Source: Gammaproteobacteria bacterium
GTDB taxonomy: Bacteria; Pseudomonadota; Gammaproteobacteria; Pseudomonadales; Azotimanducaceae
NCBI GenBank assembly: GCA_030425195.1
Contig: JAUIAV010000003.1
Location: 186,001-250,000, forward strand
Direction: 5' to 3'
DNA length: 64,000 nucleotides
The position numbers were made by a program, and so were the translations under genes. Position 1 is the stretch's first letter. Every line of letters starts with the position of its first letter. This document shows, in pieces, positions 1 through 8,090 of this stretch. The notes beneath the pieces are model-generated. The model was not told the DNA's origin, did no database searches, and saw only the letters and a list, made by a program, of their open reading frames with translations.

Positions 1-845
1 CTGACGAGGCTCCAGACGAAGATGCTCACCACCACGGCAACAGGCAGCAGCAACTCGAGCAGCAGAGAGGGTGCGGGTCCATCACCCGGCGCATCGCCGT
101 CCACGGATTCGTCCACCAGCGGTTCTGCCCCCGGACGCACCAGGTGGCCGGTTTCCGCCGCCCGCCGTTCGGCGCTGCGCATGGGGCCGAAGTCCGGCAG
201 CACGCCCGCTGCGATCAGCCCTGCGAACAGAATGATGAGCATCGGATAGAAGTTGTACGGAATCGCCTGGATGAAGATCGACAGCCCTTCCTCCACCGAA
301 CCGGCGGCGCCGGTCTGCGCTGCGATCAGACTGGCGAGATAAGCGCCCCAGGCGGTGAAGGGTACCAGGATGCACACGGACGCCGTGGTCGCGTCCAGCA
401 GGAACGCCAGTTTCTCCCGGGGTACGCCTGCCTGATCCGTGACCGGCCGCATCACCGCACCCGTCATGAGCGGGCTGAAATAGTCATCGACGATGAGGAA
501 GCCGAGCCCCCAGGTCGTGAGCTCGGCGCGTCGTCTGGCCGGCGCGCCGCTGTGGCCTGCCGCCGCCCGTGCCGCCAGACCGGCCATGACCCCGGCACGT
601 TTGAAACCCTCGAACAGAATTCCGATCAGCACCACGATCAGAACGATCCAGATGAAGTCCGCATTGCCGAGAGAGGCCTGGAAGAGCTGGTTCAGACCGG
701 CGCCGGGAACACCGCCGAGCATCAGGGTGCCGACGAAGGTGCCCGTCAGCATGGCGATGACGGCAGACCGCGTGGCGAATGCCAGCAGCAGCGTGATGAC
801 CAGGGGCGCGAGAGACCAGAGCCCCCAGCTGCTCGACGGCTCCAT
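1..845 (-). CDS. NhaC-family Na+/H+ antiporter (partial, C-terminus outside window)
   Basis: Inner-membrane secondary transporter. Translation of the minus strand from ATG at 845 gives a hydrophobic protein with no stop before base 1, so about 281 residues are visible and the C-terminus is missing. Family signatures are the segment DYFSPLMTGAVMRPVTD followed by REKLAFLLDATTASVCIL and VPFTAWGAYLASL, which match the NhaC core (MRPVTD...REKLA...DAT..PVCILVP). A hydrophilic Pro/Gly/Asp-rich loop lies near residues 235-260. It starts 10 bp after the stop of the MaoC gene and is the last visible gene of the hydroxy-acid run. NhaC relatives include MleN, a malate/lactate antiporter, so export or import of a hydroxy acid is possible; that is inference. 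Family call firm, substrate open. Confidence 0.85.
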   Translation of the reverse strand, partial: MEPSSSWGLWSLAPLVITLLLAFATRSAVIAMLTGTFVGTLMLGGVPGAGLNQLFQASLGNADFIWIVLIVVLIGILFEGFKRAGVMAGLAARAAAGHSGAPARRRAELTTWGLGFLIVDDYFSPLMTGAVMRPVTDQAGVPREKLAFLLDATTASVCILVPFTAWGAYLASLIAAQTGAAGSVEEGLSIFIQAIPYNFYPMLIILFAGLIAAGVLPDFGPMRSAERRAAETGHLVRPGAEPLVDESVDGDAPGDGPAPSLLLELLLPVAVVVSIFVWSLV

Positions 846-855
846 CAGAATCGGA

Positions 856-1716
856 CTACTGAAAACACAGGTAGGCGTTCTGGAAAGCCGTCTGCCCGTC
901 CGCCGTGTGCACGTCGTAGTGAATCACGCCTTTTTCCACGGCCACGACTTCCAGCTTCAGCGTCCCCGGCATGAGAACCATGGCCGAAAACCGGCCGCCA
1001 AGACGTTTCACCCGACCGGGATCACCATCGAGATATTCATCCACCAGGCGGCTCACGGACATGGCCATGGTGGCGGTGCCGTGCAGGATGATGTCGGGCA
1101 GCCCCGCACCGAGTGCGACTTCCCGGTCGGTGTGGATGGGATTGAAGATCCGCGCACACTCGGTGTACACATGGGCGGCACCCGCGGGCACCACGATCTC
1201 ATGCACCCCGCCTTCCGATGGGGCGCCGGGTCGTTCGGGCGGTGCCGGTGCCGCTTCCACCTCCTGCGACTCCCCGGTGACGGCGACACCGCGGCTGATG
1301 CCGAGCTGGTACGTCCGGCAGACGAGCCCGCCCGAAGCATCCACGGTATCGAGACGCGTCATCTGCGCCGCGCCGGGCCTGATCGCCTTCAGTGACAGGA
1401 TCGTTGCCGTGGTGGTCAGAGTCTCGCCGGCCTGAATGGGCCGATACAGATGCAGGTCGTGGGTGGCGTGCACCCCGCGCGCACCTTCCTCCGGCGTGAC
1501 CGAGTCATAGCCCGGCAGCTCCCTGCTCGAGAGAATCACCGGCCATTCCAGGCAGACGGGAAAGACGGGGTGCGCGCACACCCGATGCGCTGCCGTATCC
1601 ATGTAGGCCGGGTTGAGATCATCGATCCCGGCGGCATAGCTCATGATCCAGCGGGCATCCACCTCGTGGGTGAAAGCCCGGGTCGTCTCCCCCACCATGC
1701 GTACGTCGAGTGGCAA
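856..1716 (-). CDS. MaoC-like double-hotdog acyl-CoA hydratase/thioesterase-type protein
   Basis: A 286-residue protein with an N-terminal FAS1-like/MaoC_N hotdog (about 5-140), a Pro/Ala linker (about 155-165) and a C-terminal MaoC hotdog (about 170-280). The C-terminal half carries NPIHTDREVA, matching the NP-[IL]-H part of the hydratase motif, but the Asp that normally precedes it (SGD-x-NP) is replaced (CARIFNPIH). Members of this architecture usually hydrate or bind enoyl-CoA thioesters in the cytoplasm. It lies 14 bp downstream of the FMN-dependent hydroxyacid dehydrogenase and 10 bp upstream of the NhaC transporter, so it is probably cotranscribed. Fold call good; with the Asp missing, dehydration activity is uncertain. 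Confidence 0.8.
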   Translation of the reverse strand: MPLDVRMVGETTRAFTHEVDARWIMSYAAGIDDLNPAYMDTAAHRVCAHPVFPVCLEWPVILSSRELPGYDSVTPEEGARGVHATHDLHLYRPIQAGETLTTTATILSLKAIRPGAAQMTRLDTVDASGGLVCRTYQLGISRGVAVTGESQEVEAAPAPPERPGAPSEGGVHEIVVPAGAAHVYTECARIFNPIHTDREVALGAGLPDIILHGTATMAMSVSRLVDEYLDGDPGRVKRLGGRFSAMVLMPGTLKLEVVAVEKGVIHYDVHTADGQTAFQNAYLCFQ

Positions 1717-1730
1717 CCTGCGTCCTCCTT

Positions 1731-2882
1731 CTATCTTGTGTCCGGGGTCCAGAGCGCCTGACCGTCCACCTCATCCAGCCCCCGCAGGCCACAGAAGGCC
1801 ATGGTCAGATCGAGCTCGTTGGCGATGAGATCCAGACATCTGGTCACGCCCGCCTCGCCCATGGCACCGAGTCCGTAGAGAAACGCCCGGCCGATCATGG
1901 TCCCGGTGGCCCCCAGAGCCAGCGCTTTGAAGACATCCTGGCCGGACCGGATACCGCCATCCACCCAGACTTCCATGCGGCCATCGACGGTCTCCACCAC
2001 CTCGGGCAGCACGGCGATGGATGAAGGTGCGCCATCCAGCTGCCGGCCGCCATGGTTCGAGACAACCAGCGCATCCGCGCCCGTGGCCACGGCGAGCTCA
2101 GCATCCTCGGCGCACATGATGCCTTTCAGGATCAGCTTGCCGCCCCAGCGTTCCCGGATCCAGGCCACGTCGTCCCAGTTCAGGGTCGGGTCCAGCTGCT
2201 CCGCGGACCAGGCGGACAGCGACGACATGTTGCTGATCCCCTGCACGTGACCGACGATGTTCCCGAACTGGCGCCGTTGCGTGCCCAGCATGCCCAGACA
2301 CCAGCGTGGGTGCATGGCCATGTTCAGCAGATTCCTGAGCGTGAGTTTGGGCGGCGTCGACAGCCCGTTGATCAGATCCTTGTGCCGCTGCCCGAGAATC
2401 TGCAGATCCAGTGTCAGCACCAGTGCCGAGCAGCCGGCCGCCTTCGCCCGATCTATCAGACGGCCAATGAAGTCCCGGTCGCGCATCACATACAGCTGGA
2501 ACCAGAACGGTCTGGTGGTGGCCGCAGCGACCTCTTCGATGGAGCAGATGCTCATGGTGGACAGGGTGAACGGCACGCCCCAGCGCTGTGCTGCCCGGGC
2601 GGCCAGAATCTCCCCATCCGCATGCTGCATGCCGGTCAGGCCGGTCGGAGCGAGCGCCACGGGCATGCGCACCCGTTCCCCCACCATCTCCGTGGCGATG
2701 GATCGTTCGGCCATATCCACGGCGACCCGCTGCTTGAGCAGAATGCGGGCGAAGTCCGCTTCGTTGGCCCGGTAGGTCGACTCGGTCCAGGATCCGGAGT
2801 CCGCGTAGTCGTAGAACATTCTCGGAACCCGCGCTTCATGCAGGCGGCGGAGATCCTCGATGCAGGTGATGGGTCTGGACAT
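1731..2882 (-). CDS. lldD: FMN-dependent alpha-hydroxy-acid dehydrogenase (L-lactate dehydrogenase LldD family)
   Basis: A 383-residue TIM-barrel flavoprotein that oxidises L-2-hydroxy acids to 2-keto acids, normally passing electrons to the quinone pool. Visible signatures: the N-terminal Tyr-containing segment FYDYADSG (about residue 23), the FMN loop LAPTGLTGM (about 76), WFQLYVMRD (about 126), and the active-site block VVSNHGGRQLDGAPS containing the catalytic His and substrate-binding Arg, then WVDGGIRSG and MIGRAFLYG for the phosphate site. Length is normal for LldD. It starts 2 bp after the stop of the GFA gene. The LldD family also covers mandelate and glycolate enzymes, so lactate is only the default substrate; the neighbouring benzoylformate-decarboxylase-like gene makes a larger or aromatic hydroxy acid plausible. 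Confidence 0.88.
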   Translation of the reverse strand: MSRPITCIEDLRRLHEARVPRMFYDYADSGSWTESTYRANEADFARILLKQRVAVDMAERSIATEMVGERVRMPVALAPTGLTGMQHADGEILAARAAQRWGVPFTLSTMSICSIEEVAAATTRPFWFQLYVMRDRDFIGRLIDRAKAAGCSALVLTLDLQILGQRHKDLINGLSTPPKLTLRNLLNMAMHPRWCLGMLGTQRRQFGNIVGHVQGISNMSSLSAWSAEQLDPTLNWDDVAWIRERWGGKLILKGIMCAEDAELAVATGADALVVSNHGGRQLDGAPSSIAVLPEVVETVDGRMEVWVDGGIRSGQDVFKALALGATGTMIGRAFLYGLGAMGEAGVTRCLDLIANELDLTMAFCGLRGLDEVDGQALWTPDTR

Positions 2883-2884
2883 GC

Positions 2885-3364
2885 TCAGTCGTTGCCGCCA
2901 TTCTCAGCAGCATCCGTGCGCTTCGCGCCACGAATGGGCGGATTCTTCCGGAATTTCGCGCTGAAAAGGCCCCGCTTGTGCCAGGGCTGAGCCTCGCTCG
3001 TCCAGATGTGAAGGCGCGGTTTGAATTTCCCGGGTTCGTCCAGGCTACCTACCTTCACAGCGCAGAATCTGTCCTCGGCATCGCTGTAAGAGTAAAGAGG
3101 ACTGCCGCACTCACCGCAGAAGACGCGGGTGACGTGATGCCCGGCTTCGGAGAGCGTGGTGAACTCCCTGGGACGCCCTCTGGTCACCCTGAACTCCTCC
3201 CGGCGCACGGTGACCACGTAGGCCGGACCGCCGCCGGACGCGTACTGACAGGCCCGGCAATGGCAGGCCAGATTGGTCACCGTCGGTTCGTAAAACCCGT
3301 AGCGAACCTCTCCGCAGGCACACCCGCCCATGTGTTTCACCTTGCCTGTGAGCTTGCTGTCCAT
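2885..3364 (-). CDS. GFA-family (glutathione-dependent formaldehyde-activating) zinc protein
   Basis: A 159-residue GFA/CENP-V domain protein. Zinc-ligand cysteines are visible in GGCACGEVRYGF (about 14-25), CHCRACQYASGGG (about 34-46) and FCGECGSPL (about 82-90), the usual order for the family. The C-terminal KVGSLDEPGKFKPRLHIWT is also typical. The name comes from S-(hydroxymethyl)glutathione synthase activity reported for one member; most members are uncharacterised, so the activity is not assured. An AGGAAAAGAAC ribosome-binding site precedes the ATG. It sits between the D- and L-type hydroxyacid dehydrogenase genes (gaps 15 and 2 bp), which suggests one transcript. Confidence 0.85.
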   Translation of the reverse strand: MDSKLTGKVKHMGGCACGEVRYGFYEPTVTNLACHCRACQYASGGGPAYVVTVRREEFRVTRGRPREFTTLSEAGHHVTRVFCGECGSPLYSYSDAEDRFCAVKVGSLDEPGKFKPRLHIWTSEAQPWHKRGLFSAKFRKNPPIRGAKRTDAAENGGND

Positions 3365-3379
3365 GTTCTTTTCCTGACT

Positions 3380-4378
3380 CTAGTCCGGTTGTGCCGCTGC
3401 CACCCGATTCGGCAGCGGCTCATCTGCAAAAAAAGCGGTCAGGTTCGCCAGGGCACACAGACCCATGGCCACCCGGGTTTCCTCGGACCCGCTGCCGAGA
3501 TGCGGCAGCAGCACCACGTTCGGCAGATCGAGGAGCGCCTGAGTCACTGACGGTTCGTGCTCATAGACGTCGAGCCCGGCACCGCCGATCCCGCCGTTCG
3601 CCAGAGCCGACGCCAGGGCATCTTCATCCACCACGTCGCCTCTGGCCGTGTTGATCAGAATCGCGCGCTCAGGCATCCGTGCGAGGGCGGCCGCATCGAT
3701 CAGGTGGTGCGTCTGCGCTGTGGACGGGCAGTGCAGGGAAACGACGTCCGCACGCTCGAGCAGCGCATCCAGCCCGAGCTGCTCGGCACCGAGCTCGGAA
3801 AGGACCGATGGGGCCACCCCGGACCGGCTGCTGATCAGAATGTGCATGCCGAAGCCGAAGTGCGCCCGGCGCGCGGTTGCCAGTCCGATGCGTCCGGCGC
3901 CCACGATCCCGAGCACCTTGCCGGTGACCTTCCGACCGAGCAGATGTGTGGGCCGCCAGCCGGACCACTCACCGGCGCGTAATTCCCGCTCACCTTCGCC
4001 TGCACGGCGGGCCGTCATCAGGATGAGCATCATGGCCAGATCCGCAGTGCAGTCGGTGAGCACTCCGGGCGTGTTGGTCACGGCAATCCCTGCCGCCGCC
4101 GCAGCCTCGAGATCGATGTGATTGAAACCGACGCCGAAGTTGGCCAGCAGCCGGGTTCGAATGCCCGGCCGGCCCAGCAGCGAGGCGTCCAGCGCATCGG
4201 TCACCGTAGGGCAGATGGCATCGGCGTCAGCCAGTGCATCGGCCAGCTGTGCGCGGCTCATGGGCTCGTCCGTCTCGTTGAACACTCCGTCGAAGCGCTC
4301 GGCGATCAGCGACTCCACAGCCTCCGGCCATCGGCGGGTGACCACCACCCGCGGCCGTGCGGACCCGCCCTCACTCAT
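3380..4378 (-). CDS. D-isomer-specific 2-hydroxyacid dehydrogenase (glyoxylate/hydroxypyruvate reductase type)
   Basis: A 332-residue NAD(P)-dependent dehydrogenase interconverting 2-keto acids and D-2-hydroxy acids. Signs are ANFGVGFNHIDLEAA (substrate loop), the Rossmann motif GIVGAGRIGLATARRA, VSLHCPSTAQTHHLIDAA, ILINTARGDVVDEDAL with the catalytic Arg, and LLPHLGSGSEETR with the catalytic His. I chose the ATG at 4378 (MSEGGSARPRVVV) because the upstream in-frame codons from 4468 encode a non-conserved Pro/His-rich stretch inside the divergent promoter region. It is the first gene of the minus-strand run ending at the NhaC gene and faces the ThDP enzyme at 4520 across about 140 bp. Glyoxylate, hydroxypyruvate or a bulkier keto acid could be the substrate. 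Confidence 0.85.
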   Translation of the reverse strand: MSEGGSARPRVVVTRRWPEAVESLIAERFDGVFNETDEPMSRAQLADALADADAICPTVTDALDASLLGRPGIRTRLLANFGVGFNHIDLEAAAAAGIAVTNTPGVLTDCTADLAMMLILMTARRAGEGERELRAGEWSGWRPTHLLGRKVTGKVLGIVGAGRIGLATARRAHFGFGMHILISSRSGVAPSVLSELGAEQLGLDALLERADVVSLHCPSTAQTHHLIDAAALARMPERAILINTARGDVVDEDALASALANGGIGGAGLDVYEHEPSVTQALLDLPNVVLLPHLGSGSEETRVAMGLCALANLTAFFADEPLPNRVAAAQPD

Positions 4379-4519
4379 CCCGGATCCGGATGTATGAGGG
4401 TGCTGATGAGGGTTTCCGTGGAGGCATGGCCATGGGTGGCGAGTATACCCAAAGCACCCGTTGGGCACCCCGCATGGAAGCGCCTACAATCGGGCCTTTG
4501 CGGAAAGGGGAGCAGAGGC

Positions 4520-6181
4520 ATGCGCGGTGGTCAGGTATTCATGGAGTCGCTGCTGCTGCACGGCGTCGACGCGATTTTCGGCAACCCGGGTACGACGGAA
4601 AATCCGCTCCTCGATCGTCTGATCGACTATCCGCAGCTGCCCTACTACGTCGCCCTGCATGAAGGGGTGGCCGTGGGCGCGGCCAGTTTCTATGCCCAGG
4701 CCACCGGCAGAACGGCAGTGGCGAACCTGCACGTGGCCCCGGGGCTCGGCAATGCCATCGGCATGATGTACGGCGCCCTGAAGGCGGCCTCGCCCCTCAT
4801 CGTCACGGCCGGCGCTCAGGACACCCGCATGCGGCTGCACAACCCTCTTCTTTCTCACGACCTGGTTGCCATGGCGGCACCCGTGACCAAATACAGCGCC
4901 CAGCCGCAGACGGCGGACGAGATGGGACCGCTGCTGAACCGGGCGTTCAAGATTGCGAATGAGCCGCCATACGGGCCCGTCTTCATCGCGCTGCCTGTCG
5001 ATGTGATGGAGGGAGAAACCGACGTCCCCGCCAGCTGTGCGGGGCCGATCGCCGCCGCGGTGGCGGGCGACGACACCCTCGCCAGGGCCGCCGGCATGCT
5101 CAGCGAGAGCGCCAGTCCCTGCCTGGTTCTGGGTGATGAAGCCTCCAGGCAAAACGCACTCGGCGAGCTGGTGGCGCTCGCGGAACACACGGGGGCGACC
5201 GTCTACCACCAGGGTCTGCGTGCGCACGTCTGTTTTCCGAACCGGCATCCCAACTACCGCGGCCGCACGCCGTTCGAGGCAGCCGCGGTCAGAAAACTGC
5301 TGGCGCCCCACGATCTCGTGCTGCTGATCGGCGGCAACTTCTTCGAGGACGTCTGGTATGACAGGTCGAGCCACGTCCCCGATCACGCCCGGGTGATCCA
5401 GTTCGAAAACACCCAACACCGGCTTGCACTGTCCGTACCCGTGGACCTGGGCGTGACCGGGGAGCTCAAACACTCTCTGGGCAGGCTGCTCGAACGCCTG
5501 GAGGAAACACCGGATGGTGAGTACGCCGCGGCAGCGGCCGAGCGCAACGCCGCTCTCGCCGAGGACGATCGGGTACGCCGTGCGGCTGCAGCCGAGACCC
5601 TCGAGAAGCTGAGCGACGTCTCCCCCATGGCGCCCGTGCGGGCCGTGCACGAGCTCAGCCGTTCGCTGCCGGAGAACGCCGTGATCGTGGACGAGTCCAT
5701 CACCGCATCCCTGGAAGTGGCCCATCATTTCGAGGAAACGGACCATGGCGACTATTTCGGCGGCCGCGGCGGGGGTATCGGCCAGGGGATCGCAGGCGCC
5801 ATCGGCGTGCAGGCAGCCAACCCGGACCGCCGGGTGGTTGCCATCTCCGGCGACGGTTCGGCCATGTACAGCATCCAGGCGCTGTGGAGCGCCGCCCACC
5901 ATGACCTGCCCATCATTTTCGTGATCCTTTCGAACCGCGAATACCGGGTGCTCAAGCACAACCTGGACATCTACCGGGCCCGTTTCGACATCGGTTCGAA
6001 CAAACCCTACCCGCACATGGATCTCACCAATCCCACCCTGGGTTTTCCGGAGATGGCCAACGGCATGGGCGTGCCGGGAGAAACCGTGACAGACCCGGAT
6101 GGCATCGAGGCCGCCATGGAACGGGCAAAGGCCACGGATGGGCCTTATCTCATCGAGATCGTCGTATCCGGGAAGAGCTGA
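4520..6181 (+). CDS. ThDP-dependent decarboxylase, benzoylformate decarboxylase-like
   Basis: A 553-residue three-domain thiamine-diphosphate enzyme expected to decarboxylate a 2-keto acid to an aldehyde in the cytoplasm. Residues that point to the benzoylformate decarboxylase (MdlC) branch: FGNPGTTENPLLDRL (Thr near position 25 where BFDC has Ser26), the cofactor Glu at 48 in ALHEGV, His71 in NLHVAPGLGN matching BFDC His70, and His243 in FPNRHPNYRG matching BFDC His281. The ThDP/Mg motif GDGSAMY begins at 444, with the Asn about 28 residues on (LSNREYRVL). The ATG at 4520 follows a GGGGAGCAGAGG site; the reading frame stays open upstream into the divergent gene but with non-family sequence. 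It faces the hydroxyacid dehydrogenase operon. Acetolactate-synthase-like annotation is the main alternative. Confidence 0.82.
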   Translation: MRGGQVFMESLLLHGVDAIFGNPGTTENPLLDRLIDYPQLPYYVALHEGVAVGAASFYAQATGRTAVANLHVAPGLGNAIGMMYGALKAASPLIVTAGAQDTRMRLHNPLLSHDLVAMAAPVTKYSAQPQTADEMGPLLNRAFKIANEPPYGPVFIALPVDVMEGETDVPASCAGPIAAAVAGDDTLARAAGMLSESASPCLVLGDEASRQNALGELVALAEHTGATVYHQGLRAHVCFPNRHPNYRGRTPFEAAAVRKLLAPHDLVLLIGGNFFEDVWYDRSSHVPDHARVIQFENTQHRLALSVPVDLGVTGELKHSLGRLLERLEETPDGEYAAAAAERNAALAEDDRVRRAAAAETLEKLSDVSPMAPVRAVHELSRSLPENAVIVDESITASLEVAHHFEETDHGDYFGGRGGGIGQGIAGAIGVQAANPDRRVVAISGDGSAMYSIQALWSAAHHDLPIIFVILSNREYRVLKHNLDIYRARFDIGSNKPYPHMDLTNPTLGFPEMANGMGVPGETVTDPDGIEAAMERAKATDGPYLIEIVVSGKS

Positions 6182-6193
6182 GCACCACCACGA

Positions 6194-6832
6194 TCAGGGT
6201 TGCAGACGCTGCACGTCCCAGCCGGATGCGGTGCGCTCGTATCGGAACCGGTCGTGCAGGCGGCCTTCCCTGCCCTGCCAGAACTCGATCCGCTGCGCGA
6301 TGAGACGATATCCGCCCCAGCCATCCGGCATCGGCACATCGCCAGACGGATGCCGGGCCCTCAGCTCGGCCACGCGCGCCTCGAGCATGGATCGATCGAT
6401 GATGGGTTGAGACTGATCCGACGCCGCCGCCGAGAACCGGCTTTCCTCGGGCCGGCTGGCAAAGTAAGCGTGGGACTCATCCGCGTCGATTCGGGTCACC
6501 GAACCGCTGATGCGCACCTGACGGGAAAACTCCCGCCAGTAGAAGGCGAGCGAAGCGCGGGGATTCTCTTCGAGCTCGAGGCCCTTCTGACTGCCGTAAT
6601 CCGTATACCAGACGAAGCCATCCGGCCCGTGCTCCTTGAGCAGCACGATCCTGACGGAAGGCTCCCCCTGTGCGGACGCCGTCGCCAGAGCCATGGCCGT
6701 GGCATCCGTGGACTCGACGCGGAGCGCTTCGTCCAGCCAGGCACCGAAGAGGTGCAGCGGATCCCCGGGGAGGTCGGCACGGCGCAGCACGCCGGCGGCA
6801 TACTCCCGGCGCTCGTCGCTATGATCACTCAT
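6194..6832 (-). CDS. pdxH: Pyridoxamine 5'-phosphate oxidase
   Basis: A 212-residue FMN flavoprotein oxidising pyridoxamine/pyridoxine 5'-phosphate to pyridoxal phosphate, the last step of PLP synthesis and salvage. Evidence: PSVRIVLLKEHGPDGFVWYT (FMN-binding strands), GSQKGLELEENPRASLAFYW, the basic FSRQVRISGSVTRID, SHAYFASRPEESR, SAAASDQSQPI, and the C-terminal WGGYRLIAQRIEFWQGREGR and LHDRFRYER, all conserved in PdxH. Length is typical. It converges on the ThDP gene (13 bp between stops) and lies downstream of the secreted protein gene; an AT-rich 46-bp gap with a 7-bp hairpin (AAAATCT/AGATTTT at 6844-6862) precedes it. Confidence 0.95.
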   Translation of the reverse strand: MSDHSDERREYAAGVLRRADLPGDPLHLFGAWLDEALRVESTDATAMALATASAQGEPSVRIVLLKEHGPDGFVWYTDYGSQKGLELEENPRASLAFYWREFSRQVRISGSVTRIDADESHAYFASRPEESRFSAAASDQSQPIIDRSMLEARVAELRARHPSGDVPMPDGWGGYRLIAQRIEFWQGREGRLHDRFRYERTASGWDVQRLQP

Positions 6833-6878
6833 ATAGATTCATAAAAATCTGCAATAGATTTTAGAGCGCCATATACAT

Positions 6879-7937
6879 CTAGTCGTCCGACGCATCTTTT
6901 TCCGCGAGCGCTTCTTCCTCGAGCAGTCGGGCACCCCTCAGAATCCCGCCGAGCGCGTAGTTGCCCTCGTGACAGGCGTATTCGAAGACCTGCTCATCGG
7001 ACGCAGGCCAGACATAGGCACCGCTCCAGGGTTCCACCCAGGCCGGATCCTGCACGGTGAACTCGTACAGCAGGTTTCCGTCGTCCATCCGGCTGAACCG
7101 CTCCACAACGTGCAGATCGCGTCCGGCCAGGAACAGTCCGTTCTCGTCGCGGAAATTGGTCGTATCCACCACCAGGGTGCCGTCTTCCCAGCGGCCGATG
7201 GAATCACCCAGCCATCTACGCACGTCGTCCGGCGCATGCTCCGCGTTCATACGGATCACACGGGCATCGTGATTCATCTCGTTGAGGATCATCACGTACT
7301 CATCCGTCTGCACGATGCGCTTCATGTTGTTGTACATGACGGGCAGGGCCGGCGGCCCTGCCGTGCTGCCGAAGCCGAGCAGACAGCGTTCCGCCAGCGG
7401 CCGCAGCTCCGGGTCGTCGTAGGGACCCACTGCCCGGTCGATCCACCAGGCGGTGCCGGTGTTTTCACCGGAACCGGCCCTGGCCGCCATGGCCCGCGCC
7501 TTGCCGTATTCGGTCATCTCCGGAAGCCTGCCATCCTCCGGCGAGGTGATGATCGACGTGGGATACCTGCCGTCGATCATGAAGTTGCTCTCACCGATAT
7601 CCACGTAGAAGGCGTTGTAGCCCCCCACTCCACCGGCCGCGCCGGCGAACTCAGGGACGTAGATCTCCGTGCCGCCTTTCTCCGGCGCGCCCCGGTTCGG
7701 GTCGCTCGGTGCCGCATCCTTGGCCAGATTGTTCGCCCAGTACTCGGCGATGGCTCTGGCCTCTTCCGCCGAGATGGTGGGCTTGCCTTCGAAGCGTTTC
7801 GGCCGCTGCAGGGGCGTGAGCGTGGCCACGTTGTAGGTTCCGGTGAGATCGGGCCGGGTATCGTCCGCCGCCGCGCCGTTCGGCAGACAGAGCGCCATGG
7901 CGAACGAAGCGGCTGCTGTCAACACCACTCTGGACAT
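6879..7937 (-). CDS. Secreted protein of unknown function
   Basis: About 352 residues with a clear Sec signal peptide (MSRVVLTAAASFAMALCLPN, cleavage near GAAA-DD), so probably periplasmic. I do not recognise a named domain. The C-terminal half has the block RRWLGDSIGRWEDGTLVVDTTNF followed by ERFSRMDDGNLLYEFTVQDP and EPWSGAYVW, which I recall as a recurrent family of uncharacterised secreted proteins in Proteobacteria and Acidobacteria. ATG at 7937 is preferred over GTG at 7943 because the GAGG site sits 5 nt before the ATG. The C-terminus is rich in Glu/Ala and may be helical. It is divergent from the cytochrome c peroxidase gene across about 150 bp. Confidence 0.7.
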   Translation of the reverse strand: MSRVVLTAAASFAMALCLPNGAAADDTRPDLTGTYNVATLTPLQRPKRFEGKPTISAEEARAIAEYWANNLAKDAAPSDPNRGAPEKGGTEIYVPEFAGAAGGVGGYNAFYVDIGESNFMIDGRYPTSIITSPEDGRLPEMTEYGKARAMAARAGSGENTGTAWWIDRAVGPYDDPELRPLAERCLLGFGSTAGPPALPVMYNNMKRIVQTDEYVMILNEMNHDARVIRMNAEHAPDDVRRWLGDSIGRWEDGTLVVDTTNFRDENGLFLAGRDLHVVERFSRMDDGNLLYEFTVQDPAWVEPWSGAYVWPASDEQVFEYACHEGNYALGGILRGARLLEEEALAEKDASDD

Positions 7938-8090
7938 GTACACCTCGAGTCAAGGTTCGAAGCGCCCGAGCATAGAGCCGGTGCAGCACCAAGTCGAGAT
8001 GCCCGATCCCGGCAGCATGCTCGAGCAGCGGGCCGGCCTCCCGGCGAGTGCCGCCTTTCCGGGTCGCCCGGCTGCCCGTAGACTTCCGCC

